Of a stretch of 64,000 nucleotides of DNA, positions 50,112-58,133 are shown piece by piece. The position numbers and the translations under genes were made by a program. The notes under the pieces are model-generated. The model saw only the letters and a program-made list of their open reading frames with translations. It was not told the origin of the DNA and searched no databases. Every line of letters starts with the position of its first letter. Positions within the stretch are counted from its first letter, which is position 1. The stretch covers positions 62,001 to 126,000 of the forward strand of contig NZ_LGEL01000020.1 of assembly GCF_001636695.1 (NCBI RefSeq), given 5' to 3'. The DNA comes from Pedobacter panaciterrae (GTDB taxonomy: Bacteria; Bacteroidota; Bacteroidia; Sphingobacteriales; Sphingobacteriaceae).

Positions 50112-51359
50112 ATGACTGACTTTAGTTCAAAATTAGACTCCAAAGCTGCATCACAGCGATTAGCAGATGTTGTAAAACATACCCCACTCATTTACAACCC
50201 CAAGTTGTCTGAAAAATACGACTGCGATATATACCTGAAACGTGAAGATCTTCAAACTGTACGATCTTACAAATTACGTGGCGCCTACAATATGATCAGT
50301 CAGCTAACTGCTGAAGAATTGAGCAGAGGAGTTGTTTGTGCAAGTGCCGGCAATCATGCTCAGGGCGTTGCTTTCTCTTGTGATAAATTAGGCACAAAAG
50401 GAGTAATTTTTATGCCTGAAATTACGCCAAGACAAAAAGTAAAACAAACAGAAATGTTTGGCAATGGCAGTGTAGAACTGGTTTTAGTTGGAGATACTTT
50501 TGACGACTGCCTGATGGAGGCTTTGGCCTATACCAAGGAACACAACATGACTTTTATACCACCATTCGATAATTATAGTATTATTGAAGGCCAGGGAACT
50601 GTTGGTGTAGAAATCCTGGAAGACCTGCCCGGCGTTGAGGTTGTAATTATGCCAATTGGTGGTGGTGGTCTGGCCGCAGGTGTAGGAAGTTATTTGAAAA
50701 ATGAAAATCCGACTATACAGCTTATAGGTGTTGAACCAGAAGGCGCCCCTTCTATGTTAAAAGCATTTGAACATGGCGGTCCTATAACATTACCTGAAAT
50801 AAATCGTTTTGTTGATGGTGCTTCAGTAAAACGTGTGGGTAACTTAACGTACGACCTTTGCACAAAGCTACTGGACAGCATGCTGCTGGTTGCCGAAGGA
50901 AAGATCTGTACTACCATATTAAAACTTTATAACGAGGATGCTATCGTGGTTGAACCCGCCGGAGCATTATCTGTAGCTATACTTGATGCCTGTAAGGATA
51001 AGATCAAAGGAAAAACTGTAGTTTGTGTAGTAAGTGGTGGCAATAACGATATCGAGCGAATGCAGGAGATTAAAGAGAAATCTTTACTCTATGAAGGACT
51101 TAAACATTACTTCATTGTTCGTTTTCCACAAAGACCTGGAGCACTTAAGCTTTTCGTAAACAATGTACTTGGTCCGCATGATGACATTACCCGTTTTGAA
51201 TTCATTAAAAAAACCAATAAAGAAAACGGGCCTGCACTGGTTGGTATTGAGTTAACTGATCGTACTGATTATGATGCTCTAGTACAAAGAATGAAGGAAT
51301 TCAAGTTTGAAATTATAGAACTTAACAACGACAAAACACTATTCGAATATTTGGTTTAA
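50112..51359 (+). CDS. ilvA: Threonine ammonia-lyase (threonine deaminase)
   Basis: The protein has 415 residues: a PLP domain with LQTVRSYKLRGAYN (PLP Lys at 54), SAGNHAQGVAFSC and the PIGGGGLAAGVG phosphate loop, then one C-terminal ACT-like domain (YFIVRFPQRPGALKLFVNNV). That is the single-ACT form found in many Bacteroidota and Firmicutes. It makes 2-oxobutyrate from threonine, the usual entry to isoleucine, so the cluster appears to encode two entries. It comes after repeat copy 3, 155 bp from leuB. Confidence 0.95.
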   Translation: MTDFSSKLDSKAASQRLADVVKHTPLIYNPKLSEKYDCDIYLKREDLQTVRSYKLRGAYNMISQLTAEELSRGVVCASAGNHAQGVAFSCDKLGTKGVIFMPEITPRQKVKQTEMFGNGSVELVLVGDTFDDCLMEALAYTKEHNMTFIPPFDNYSIIEGQGTVGVEILEDLPGVEVVIMPIGGGGLAAGVGSYLKNENPTIQLIGVEPEGAPSMLKAFEHGGPITLPEINRFVDGASVKRVGNLTYDLCTKLLDSMLLVAEGKICTTILKLYNEDAIVVEPAGALSVAILDACKDKIKGKTVVCVVSGGNNDIERMQEIKEKSLLYEGLKHYFIVRFPQRPGALKLFVNNVLGPHDDITRFEFIKKTNKENGPALVGIELTDRTDYDALVQRMKEFKFEIIELNNDKTLFEYLV

Positions 51360-51475
51360 CTGAGCTGAAAGTAACATTATTCCGCATAACATTTTAATTA
51401 CAGAATAAGCAAACAGAACGCTTTAATTTTTATGGCAATAAATTTGCTTGAGTAAATTTAAAACACACAAATCAT

Positions 51476-51892
51476 ATGAAAAAGCTTTTACTTTTAATCC
51501 TATGTACCACCACGCTAGGCTTGGTGTCGTGCAAAAAAGACACTATCATTAATGAAGTGCCTAACAGAACTTTCATTTATACGATCCAGCCGAACTCATG
51601 GACTTTAAGCTCTGATAAAACAACCTATACAACTATTTTGGACATTAACGAAATCGATGGTGTTACTATGGATGATGAGGGAGTTTTGATTTATTTGACT
51701 GTTCCAGGTAGTCCAAATGTACAAAGGCAAATACCATTCGTATACAATGTTCATTCATATAGCTACGAATTCAAACAAAAAGAAATACAAATTCATATAC
51801 AAAGTTCCGACAACCTTGACCTTACTCCAATCCCACCTGCGAGTGCGATTACAGCAAAAGTAATCATCATTCCATCGACTTTCCAACCATAA
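51476..51892 (+). CDS. Hypothetical small lipoprotein
   Basis: The protein has 138 residues with a lipoprotein signal and lipobox LVSC followed by KKD (residues 1-22). The mature part is a beta-rich domain (FIYTIQPNSWTLSSDKTTYT ... EGVLIYLTVPGS) I cannot place in a named family, though such ~130-residue lipoproteins are common in Pedobacter. It is probably tethered to a membrane facing the periplasm. It has its own terminator at 51942. Confidence 0.75.
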   Translation: MKKLLLLILCTTTLGLVSCKKDTIINEVPNRTFIYTIQPNSWTLSSDKTTYTTILDINEIDGVTMDDEGVLIYLTVPGSPNVQRQIPFVYNVHSYSYEFKQKEIQIHIQSSDNLDLTPIPPASAITAKVIIIPSTFQP

Positions 51893-51941
51893 TAACGACA
51901 GGAACAACTTCAGGATAAAGATTAAAAATCAATTATATTCT

Positions 51942-51975
51942 AAAAGCCAGCACTTCATAAGCGCTGGCTTTTTTG
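51942..51975 (+). terminator. Terminator after the small lipoprotein
   Basis: AAAAGCCAGC and GCTGGCTTTTTT form a stem of about 9-10 bp with an asymmetric loop, followed by six T. Confidence 0.88.
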
Positions 51976-52107
51976 TATCAAAAAAATTACCATCCATCGA
52001 TATACTTCCCCCAACCAAGTTTCAACTATATTATCTATATTAGAATAATACCAAATAATAAACCACTTCTAGAACTTTAGAAGATATTTAATGGCCTAAA
52101 TCATCCC

Positions 52108-52266
52108 ATGATGCCTAAATATTACTTTAAAAGACTTGAGTACCTGAACGCGCTCATACAAAAAAAATCAACGATCCTGTTAAGGAATCATCTGAAAATT
52201 CTGATGACATTAGATGGCGTCTGCCTTGCCCCCAAAGAAGTTCTGAGAACGCACCCTATGCCATAA
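52108..52266 (+). pseudogene. Possible decayed small HTH-type DNA-binding gene
   Basis: A 52-codon frame begins MMPKYYFKRLEYLNALIQKK. The start resembles the N-terminus of small Bacteroidota HTH proteins that begin with a Y-x-x-R-L-x-Y-L-x-x-L-I-x-x-K pattern. After an A8 homopolymer (52160-52167) the frame loses the expected helix-turn-helix sequence. Shifting by one base gives NDPVKESSEN, closer to the family but still not convincing. I read it as a frameshifted, eroded remnant. The rest of the 436-bp spacer between the lipoprotein and membrane-protein genes holds only the terminator. Confidence 0.28.
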
Positions 52267-52328
52267 TATTTCAACGGCTTCTGCCCGTCGTCTAATTCAT
52301 TTAACTTAAGATTTTCCTCCTATTAACA

Positions 52329-53672
52329 ATGAGCAAAAACGTTAGTGCTTTTTCTACGCAAAGTAAGATTCCATTGCTAAAAGGTTTTATTGAAAGCAAT
52401 AAAACACTGATAACCACTCTATTCCTGATTTTCATAACCATACTGGTTTACTTCCCTATACTTTCACATAAGTTCCAGATGCATTGGGATGACCAGTGGG
52501 TTGTAGTTAATGCTTATACAGAAGACGGCTTAACAAAAATCAATCTCTGGGCAATACTTACCGAGTTTTACAATGGTCAGTACGCCCCTGCAAACCAATT
52601 GTCGTATACATTACTTTATTCGGCTTTCGGATATAATCCTTTCTGGTTCCATCTTTTAGGACTTGTTATACATGTAAGCAATGTGGTTCTGGTTTATCTG
52701 TTCATTAAAAAGCTTTTAAATCTTTCTAAAAGTTTTACCCCGGAATCTGTAACCCGGATTGCATTTCTTACCGCTATCATCATGGCTGTACATCCATTTC
52801 TTGTGGAGTCCGTAGCCTGGTTATCTGCTTCTAAAATTCTCATCTATAGTTTTTTCTATTTAATCGCTATACATATTTATCTAAGCTATCTGGTTTCCCG
52901 AAAAACAGTTCATTATTTGCTGGTCGTTTTATTTTTCATTCTGTCATTTGCCGGAAAGGAACAGGCAGTAACACTTCCCGTTTGTCTTTTGCTAATAGAT
53001 TACGCTTTAAAAAGAGATTTCCGAAACAAAAAATTATGGCTGGAGAAGCTGCCTCTATTTATAATTGCATTCATTTTTGGATACATCACACTACTCTCTC
53101 AAAGTGCGGATAAGGCTGGCCTACTATCCGAAGCTCCTCACTATCCATTTTATCAGAACATTATATTTGCAAGTTATTCAGTTACAGAATACCTTGTAAA
53201 GTGTCTGATTCCTATCAAATTAAGCTACTTATATGTATTTCCGAATGCCATAGGCAGAGAGGTTCCCGTGCGGTTCTGGATTTACCCTGCAATGCTATTA
53301 ATTATCTGTGTTTCATTTTGGGGCTTCTGGAAAAAGCATTGGATCTTTTTTGGGATCGCTTTTTTTATTGTTCACCTGGGCGTTGTACTGCACATCATTC
53401 CAATCTCCAGATTCGCCATCGTTGCCGACAGGTATGTATATATAGCCTCAATAGGTATCTTTTTTCTTATGGCGTACTTAGTCGACAAGGCTTTAGGCAA
53501 CATAAAATATAGAACCCTAACAATAACCCTTAGTTTCTTATATGTTTTTTCTATCGGTATTTATGCCCACCAGCATAGTAAGATCTGGCACGACAGTGAT
53601 ATGCTAAAGCAAGAACTTAAAGAATTGCTTAAAAAGAGAAATGAATTCCAGAAACACAACCCCAACAAATGA
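52329..53672 (+). CDS. GT-C-like polytopic membrane protein
   Basis: The protein has 447 residues with about ten membrane helices. The first periplasmic loop carries MHWDDQWVV, an Asp-rich motif typical of GT-C glycosyltransferases that use polyprenyl-phosphate sugars. Later blocks (AVHPFLVESVAWLSASKIL, SFAGKEQAVTLPVCLLLIDY, RFAIVADRYVYIASIG) match the TMTC/DUF1736-like membrane region, without the TPR tail those proteins normally carry. A role in protein or lipid glycosylation is likely but unproven. No operon partner is evident. Confidence 0.72.
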   Translation: MSKNVSAFSTQSKIPLLKGFIESNKTLITTLFLIFITILVYFPILSHKFQMHWDDQWVVVNAYTEDGLTKINLWAILTEFYNGQYAPANQLSYTLLYSAFGYNPFWFHLLGLVIHVSNVVLVYLFIKKLLNLSKSFTPESVTRIAFLTAIIMAVHPFLVESVAWLSASKILIYSFFYLIAIHIYLSYLVSRKTVHYLLVVLFFILSFAGKEQAVTLPVCLLLIDYALKRDFRNKKLWLEKLPLFIIAFIFGYITLLSQSADKAGLLSEAPHYPFYQNIIFASYSVTEYLVKCLIPIKLSYLYVFPNAIGREVPVRFWIYPAMLLIICVSFWGFWKKHWIFFGIAFFIVHLGVVLHIIPISRFAIVADRYVYIASIGIFFLMAYLVDKALGNIKYRTLTITLSFLYVFSIGIYAHQHSKIWHDSDMLKQELKELLKKRNEFQKHNPNK

Positions 53673-53753
53673 AACTAACTTTTATTAACATAAATTTCAT
53701 CATCCTTATTCCACCTTTAATCAGGGTCGAATTACTGCTGCAACAACATTGGT

Positions 53754-53770
53754 GACCCCTTCAGGGGGTC
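53754..53770 (+). terminator. Short GC-rich hairpin
   Basis: GACCCC and GGGGTC enclose a 5-base loop, with TTATAAA afterwards. It is a weak terminator candidate for the upstream membrane-protein gene. Confidence 0.5.
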
Positions 53771-53831
53771 TTATAAATACAATCGAACCATTAAAAAAAT
53801 AACCAAATTATAATTATAAAAACTAAAAAAC

Positions 53832-54200
53832 ATGAAAAAAACACTTAAAATCGTAGGAGTTCTTGCCGTTGTGATTACCTTGGTTTGTAACCTACAGTAT
53901 GCAATCTTTGATTATGATGTAACGAACAACCCGGGAGCAGCTAATGCTGCATGGACCGATGCAAATGGAACTATGTATTGCGGAACCGCAGGCAATACAT
54001 CTTACAGAACCGGTACATGGGTTTGGCAAAATGATGATTACTATAAAGTTGTAAAAGGCTGGTATGGTTACGATTATGGTTACTATGAATTTTTCCCAAG
54101 CAATTCGGGAACTCAGTGTGGTGTAGGATATAACCCTAACACACCTCATAATAACTATCATGATGTTACCAATATCGTACCTAGCTATCCTGCATACTAA
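53832..54200 (+). CDS. Small exported NVEALA-like protein
   Basis: The protein has 122 residues. The N-terminus (KKTLKIVGVLAVVITLVCNLQYA) is a signal or anchor of the type seen in NVEALA peptides of Bacteroidota. The mature part has two cysteines (MYCG, TQCG) and is rich in Tyr, Trp, Gly and Asn (WYGYDYGYYEFF). In that group small peptides of this kind precede a six-bladed propeller lipoprotein gene, as here. The function of the pair is unknown. A hairpin at 54207 separates the two genes. Confidence 0.62.
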   Translation: MKKTLKIVGVLAVVITLVCNLQYAIFDYDVTNNPGAANAAWTDANGTMYCGTAGNTSYRTGTWVWQNDDYYKVVKGWYGYDYGYYEFFPSNSGTQCGVGYNPNTPHNNYHDVTNIVPSYPAY

Positions 54201-54206
54201 ATTTAA

Positions 54207-54235
54207 AATCCGCCGCCTGTTTAAGGTGGCGGATT
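54207..54235 (+). terminator. Hairpin between NVEALA-like and propeller genes
   Basis: AATCCGCC and GGCGGATT, extended by inner CCT/AGG pairs, form a stem of about 12 bp followed by an AT-rich tract. It lies only 26 bp before the lipoprotein start and so may be a partial terminator lowering expression of the second gene. Confidence 0.72.
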
Positions 54236-54261
54236 ATTATATACCCACCGAAACCAAGATC

Positions 54262-55407
54262 ATGTCAATGAAGCATTATTTACTTTTCTCTCTATTTATT
54301 TTATTTATTTCATGTTCACCGGAAAAAAAGAAAGAAAAATTCGATTTCCCGATAACAAAGATTAAAATTAACCCAACAGAAAGCCAAAAGGTTTTCATTG
54401 AAGATATTGCAGACAGTGTGTATTATGTAACCCTAAAGACTGAAAAGGATTTTGCTATTAAACATATTTCAAATTTCTTTGCAACAGATAGCCTTATAAT
54501 TATTGCCGACCGATCGCAAAGCACCATATTTCTTTTCGATCAGCATGGTAAGCCTAAAATTAAAATAAATCATTTAGGTGATAAACCTGGCGATTACGCC
54601 AATTTAACCAACATAATTTACGATGAGCAAAATCGTCGCATCGAATTATTGGATCTAAGTTTAAACAAAATTTTCAGGTATGATCTTGATGGAAAACCTG
54701 CAGGTGTTCTGGATATTGTAGGATCCAGGTATTTCGGTCTAACCTTTGCAAAAACTAATGATACGTATGTAAGTGAAATTCTGAACAATAATAAGGATTT
54801 GAGAAGGCTTAGACTTTATAAAGAAGGAAATGGAATGCTTACCTACCATTCTCAGGAGCTTTTCTTCCCTCCTATTATTAAAGAACTTGACCTGGGTTTT
54901 TCACATCAATTTGATAACTACAAAGATTCAGTTTATTACTACCCGCTACTTGATGATAAGATATATACTGTGAACATCGATAATGTAAAACCAGTATATC
55001 AAATTGAGGTGCCAGAGGACAATACGATAGGATTCGATATTAATTCTGCTAAACCCGCAAAAGATCATTTGGACTACTGGAAAAAAATGGAAGCCGCCAA
55101 TATCATGTACGACAATAATTCGCTTTTTGTTACCGATAGGTGGGTTTCTTTCAGATATAATTTCCGTTCAAAAACTGACCCAAGAAATGCCTTTTTCTCA
55201 AAGAAGACAGGAAAAACACTTCAATTTATAGAATTAAACAGCAAAAAAGATCCTGGCCTGCATTCCCGTAATAAAATTGCAGGTAAGGTTGGCGACTATT
55301 TTATATCAATGGTACCTTTTGATGATGCAACAACATCTCAGACTAAATCAGGTGCAGATAAGGATATTGTCTTTAAACTGATGTATTTTAGATTGAAGGA
55401 GTTATAA
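54262..55407 (+). CDS. Six-bladed beta-propeller lipoprotein (TolB-like)
   Basis: The frame is open far upstream, but ATG 54262 (or 54268) gives a lipoprotein signal MKHYLLFSLFILFISCSPEK with lipobox FISC. The mature protein (about 360 residues) has repeated strand-turn units (TDSLIIIADRSQSTIFLFDQHG, RRIELLDLSLNKIFRYDLDG) like the 6-bladed propeller lipoproteins of Bacteroides and Pedobacter. Such genes typically stand next to NVEALA peptides, as here. The ligand is unknown. Confidence 0.78.
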   Translation: MSMKHYLLFSLFILFISCSPEKKKEKFDFPITKIKINPTESQKVFIEDIADSVYYVTLKTEKDFAIKHISNFFATDSLIIIADRSQSTIFLFDQHGKPKIKINHLGDKPGDYANLTNIIYDEQNRRIELLDLSLNKIFRYDLDGKPAGVLDIVGSRYFGLTFAKTNDTYVSEILNNNKDLRRLRLYKEGNGMLTYHSQELFFPPIIKELDLGFSHQFDNYKDSVYYYPLLDDKIYTVNIDNVKPVYQIEVPEDNTIGFDINSAKPAKDHLDYWKKMEAANIMYDNNSLFVTDRWVSFRYNFRSKTDPRNAFFSKKTGKTLQFIELNSKKDPGLHSRNKIAGKVGDYFISMVPFDDATTSQTKSGADKDIVFKLMYFRLKEL

Positions 55408-55434
55408 CATCAAAATGTATTACTGAATCGCACA

Positions 55435-56067
55435 CTAAAGAACGGTAACCTTTCCAAGATATTGACTGTTACTTCTATTTTTCCGATCTTCTGATACAAA
55501 AGCCAGGTAAACATGAACCTGCTGGCCGGAGAAATTCTTTGTCAGCGTAAATGTTCCTTTCTTAAATAACCGCTTAGTGGCCGAAGTATCAAATTCAGTC
55601 ACTCCATTTTCTATGTCGTACACTAAAAACATTGCCCTGTCATCATAAACATATCTGCCTCCCTCCCAGCTAAAAGTTAAAGTATTAGTACTTTCCGAAA
55701 CTGCGCTTGCTGTTACCGCCTGATCGAGTTTACCAAAACTTACTAAAGCCAATGCAGGCTCAATTACAAAGTTTGGGTATTCACCCGTAACTGCATTTTT
55801 AGATATGTAAGACTTGGCCGCAACAAAACCTTCAAATTTAGGGGCATAATCCTTAAAGCCAACCCTTAAAAAATCGGTAAGCGGCTGCAACCAAAACTGA
55901 ACATCTGCAAACTTCTTTCTATTTGCCAATTCGGCTGGAGTTGGAGGTCTATCTGTTCTTTTTTTACCTACATCCCGCATTACATACTGGCCCCTCAGTT
56001 CGTAACCAACAACAGTTCCAACTTTTCCATTAAAAGGGCCTAAAATTCCATTTCTATACGTTCCCAT
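55435..56067 (-). CDS. DUF6266-family protein
   Basis: The protein has 210 residues and no signal peptide. It begins GTYRNGILGPFNGKVGTVVG with KKRTDRPPTPAELANRKKFA, the hallmark of DUF6266 proteins that are numerous in Pedobacter and related genera. The rest is beta-rich. The function is not established; copies are often multiple per genome. It lies convergent to the propeller gene and is about 170 bp from DUF917. Confidence 0.82.
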   Translation of the reverse strand: MGTYRNGILGPFNGKVGTVVGYELRGQYVMRDVGKKRTDRPPTPAELANRKKFADVQFWLQPLTDFLRVGFKDYAPKFEGFVAAKSYISKNAVTGEYPNFVIEPALALVSFGKLDQAVTASAVSESTNTLTFSWEGGRYVYDDRAMFLVYDIENGVTEFDTSATKRLFKKGTFTLTKNFSGQQVHVYLAFVSEDRKNRSNSQYLGKVTVL

Positions 56068-56235
56068 GTCAATAGTTTTTATCTGGTTAAATACTAAATA
56101 TACAAAATTTAAATGTAAACTAAAGATTTACAATGGATTACAAAAGAATCAAATAAGGAAACATCCCTATCAACCCCCTATTAAGTCCCTATTTGATCCT
56201 TATTTAATCCGTATAGTTATTACCTATTGTACAGT

Positions 56236-57390
56236 TTACCTTACTGAAACCGAAGTAGAAATTAAGCGAATCAGTAAATCTGCCAGCCCTTCTTCTGCCG
56301 GTAGCTGATAATTTAAATTGCCAAAATAAGCGAATTCTTGTAGTTGCTCTTTAAAAAGAAGTAAACGGTCTGGTTCTTTTAAAACCTCCGGGGCATCAAT
56401 AGCCAGCACAAACACTTCATCTCCTTGTTTGATTTCGGCATTAGTTATTGCAGAGCCATCTGTTTTGAGGTAGGTTATGCTTAAGGGAGCAGTTAATAAT
56501 GCTCCTTGCTGATTTGAATTATACAATATAAGATTTTCATTTTGTGCCAGTACACTGATTGTTCCTCCTGTTAGCAAATCGGCGATTGCAGCAAGCGAAT
56601 AGTCAAAGGCCCCTTCTTGTTTATTTTGTATACTTTGTACCTTGCCATGTCCTACTAAACAAGCTTTCTTTTCATTTACAAAATGAAAACATGCAGAATC
56701 AATCTGAAGCCCTTTCTTTAGGCAATCCATCAGTTCTCCACAAGCAATAGCATAACTTAATGAATTCTTGATACTATGATTTAATAATTGATCTATCCTT
56801 GATGGCCATAGGGCTAAACTTCCGGAATTTCCAAATAGTGCAGATCCGGTTACAGGGCGAAGCATACTATCCATGTCAGCTACCTGATCAATTTGGAGCA
56901 AAAGAAAATCTCCCTTGTCATTTGCTATTACGGCGGGTGAGGGTGGTAATTTACCAAATGTTGCAAGAGATAAAACAGGTACTGCACGACCGGCGCCATC
57001 AATATCCAAAACCGGCACACCGTAACGCGCGGCTACCACAAACGGCACTATACTATTCTCCGGGCCAGTTTCGATTGGCACAACAAAAGTTAGGTTAGTT
57101 CCTATGGTGCGTTGCAATTGCAGTGACAACTCGTTAAAAGCTGTAGCAATTGCCTCATGTTGTTTCTCCTCCTGAGCGGCATTGGCTCCTATGTCGGCAA
57201 TTATACAGCCCATGGCAGAGGAATCAAAAAGATGGTCATGAGCACTCAGCAGCTGTACTACTCCCAAAGGTGCTGTTTCCACAATATAACTGGCTAAAGC
57301 GTAAGCCGCAGCCTTGTTCCCTCCACCTCCGCTGCCTAATAATGCTGCTCCTTCAATCAGGTAATAAAGTTTTTCAATGCCTATTTCCAT
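56236..57390 (-). CDS. DUF917-family protein (hydantoinase-like)
   Basis: From ATG 57390 the protein has 384 residues. It shows the DUF917 beginning IEGAALLGSGGGGNKAAAYAL and then PIETGPENSIVPFVVAARYGVPVLDIDGAGRAVP (in parts), matching the family described as S-methyl thiohydantoin desulfurase/hydantoinase-like. The frame extends 18 bp upstream without a good start. The physiological substrate in this organism is unknown. It is divergent from the YiiX-like gene by 78 bp, so the two could share regulation. Confidence 0.75.
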   Translation of the reverse strand: MEIGIEKLYYLIEGAALLGSGGGGNKAAAYALASYIVETAPLGVVQLLSAHDHLFDSSAMGCIIADIGANAAQEEKQHEAIATAFNELSLQLQRTIGTNLTFVVPIETGPENSIVPFVVAARYGVPVLDIDGAGRAVPVLSLATFGKLPPSPAVIANDKGDFLLLQIDQVADMDSMLRPVTGSALFGNSGSLALWPSRIDQLLNHSIKNSLSYAIACGELMDCLKKGLQIDSACFHFVNEKKACLVGHGKVQSIQNKQEGAFDYSLAAIADLLTGGTISVLAQNENLILYNSNQQGALLTAPLSITYLKTDGSAITNAEIKQGDEVFVLAIDAPEVLKEPDRLLLFKEQLQEFAYFGNLNYQLPAEEGLADLLIRLISTSVSVR

Positions 57391-57468
57391 AAAATGAATT
57401 TTTAACAAATTATATATTTTTTTTTACTACATGTGATGCTTTTTTTACACATTTGAATAAAGCTAATC

Positions 57469-58128
57469 ATGGATTTATTTGTAGACAACAATTGGTACCT
57501 GCATTTCCAGGAAATAAAGGACGACTTTCAAACAGGTGACGTATTACTAGTTCATGGGCGTTATGACTTCAGCTTTGTTATTGAGGCTGTTCAATGGTCG
57601 CCATTTTCTCACGTTGGGATGATTGTAAGAGCCGAAGACATTGGACTTGCAGGCAAAGCTCCTGATCTACTCCTTTGGGAGGCAAATTCACTAACCAATT
57701 TACCAGATGTCATTACCGGACAGGCAAAACCAGGACCTATGCTGGTTGATTTAGAACAGCGTCTTAGTGCAACGGCCAAAGACTTTGAAGATGTGAAATT
57801 TGCATTTAAACCGTTGTACCTTCCGAAAGAAACAGCAATCGGAGCTATTTTACAACAGTTAATGCCGATTGTGAATCAAGCTGGTTTTCCATCGGATGAA
57901 GAAATGGCAAATCGCTTTGTTGAAGGCCGTTATTACAATAAAACGGCCCCAACCGATGCTTTTTTCTGTAGTGAACTCCTGGCCCATACATTCATGGAAA
58001 TGGGCCTACTTGGAACCAAATATCCAATGAATGCTTATGCACCTAAAGACTTTTCTGATGAAGGAATAGTACGGTTACACAAACGTGCTTATTTTGGCAA
58101 CGAACGTTTCTTTAACATGCAATTATAA
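57469..58128 (+). CDS. YiiX/permuted papain-like amidase (NlpC/P60 superfamily)
   Basis: The protein has 219 residues and no signal peptide. It shows GDVLLVHGRYDFSFVIEAVQ, SPFSHVGMIVR with the catalytic His, and FFCSELLAHTFMEMG with the catalytic Cys. This is the permuted His-then-Cys order of the YiiX/YebB group rather than true NlpC/P60. These hydrolases attack amide or acyl bonds and act on peptidoglycan, lipids or modified proteins. The substrate is unknown. It is divergent from the DUF917 gene and convergent with the large FG-GAP gene. Confidence 0.72.
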   Translation: MDLFVDNNWYLHFQEIKDDFQTGDVLLVHGRYDFSFVIEAVQWSPFSHVGMIVRAEDIGLAGKAPDLLLWEANSLTNLPDVITGQAKPGPMLVDLEQRLSATAKDFEDVKFAFKPLYLPKETAIGAILQQLMPIVNQAGFPSDEEMANRFVEGRYYNKTAPTDAFFCSELLAHTFMEMGLLGTKYPMNAYAPKDFSDEGIVRLHKRAYFGNERFFNMQL

Positions 58129-58133
58129 ATGTT

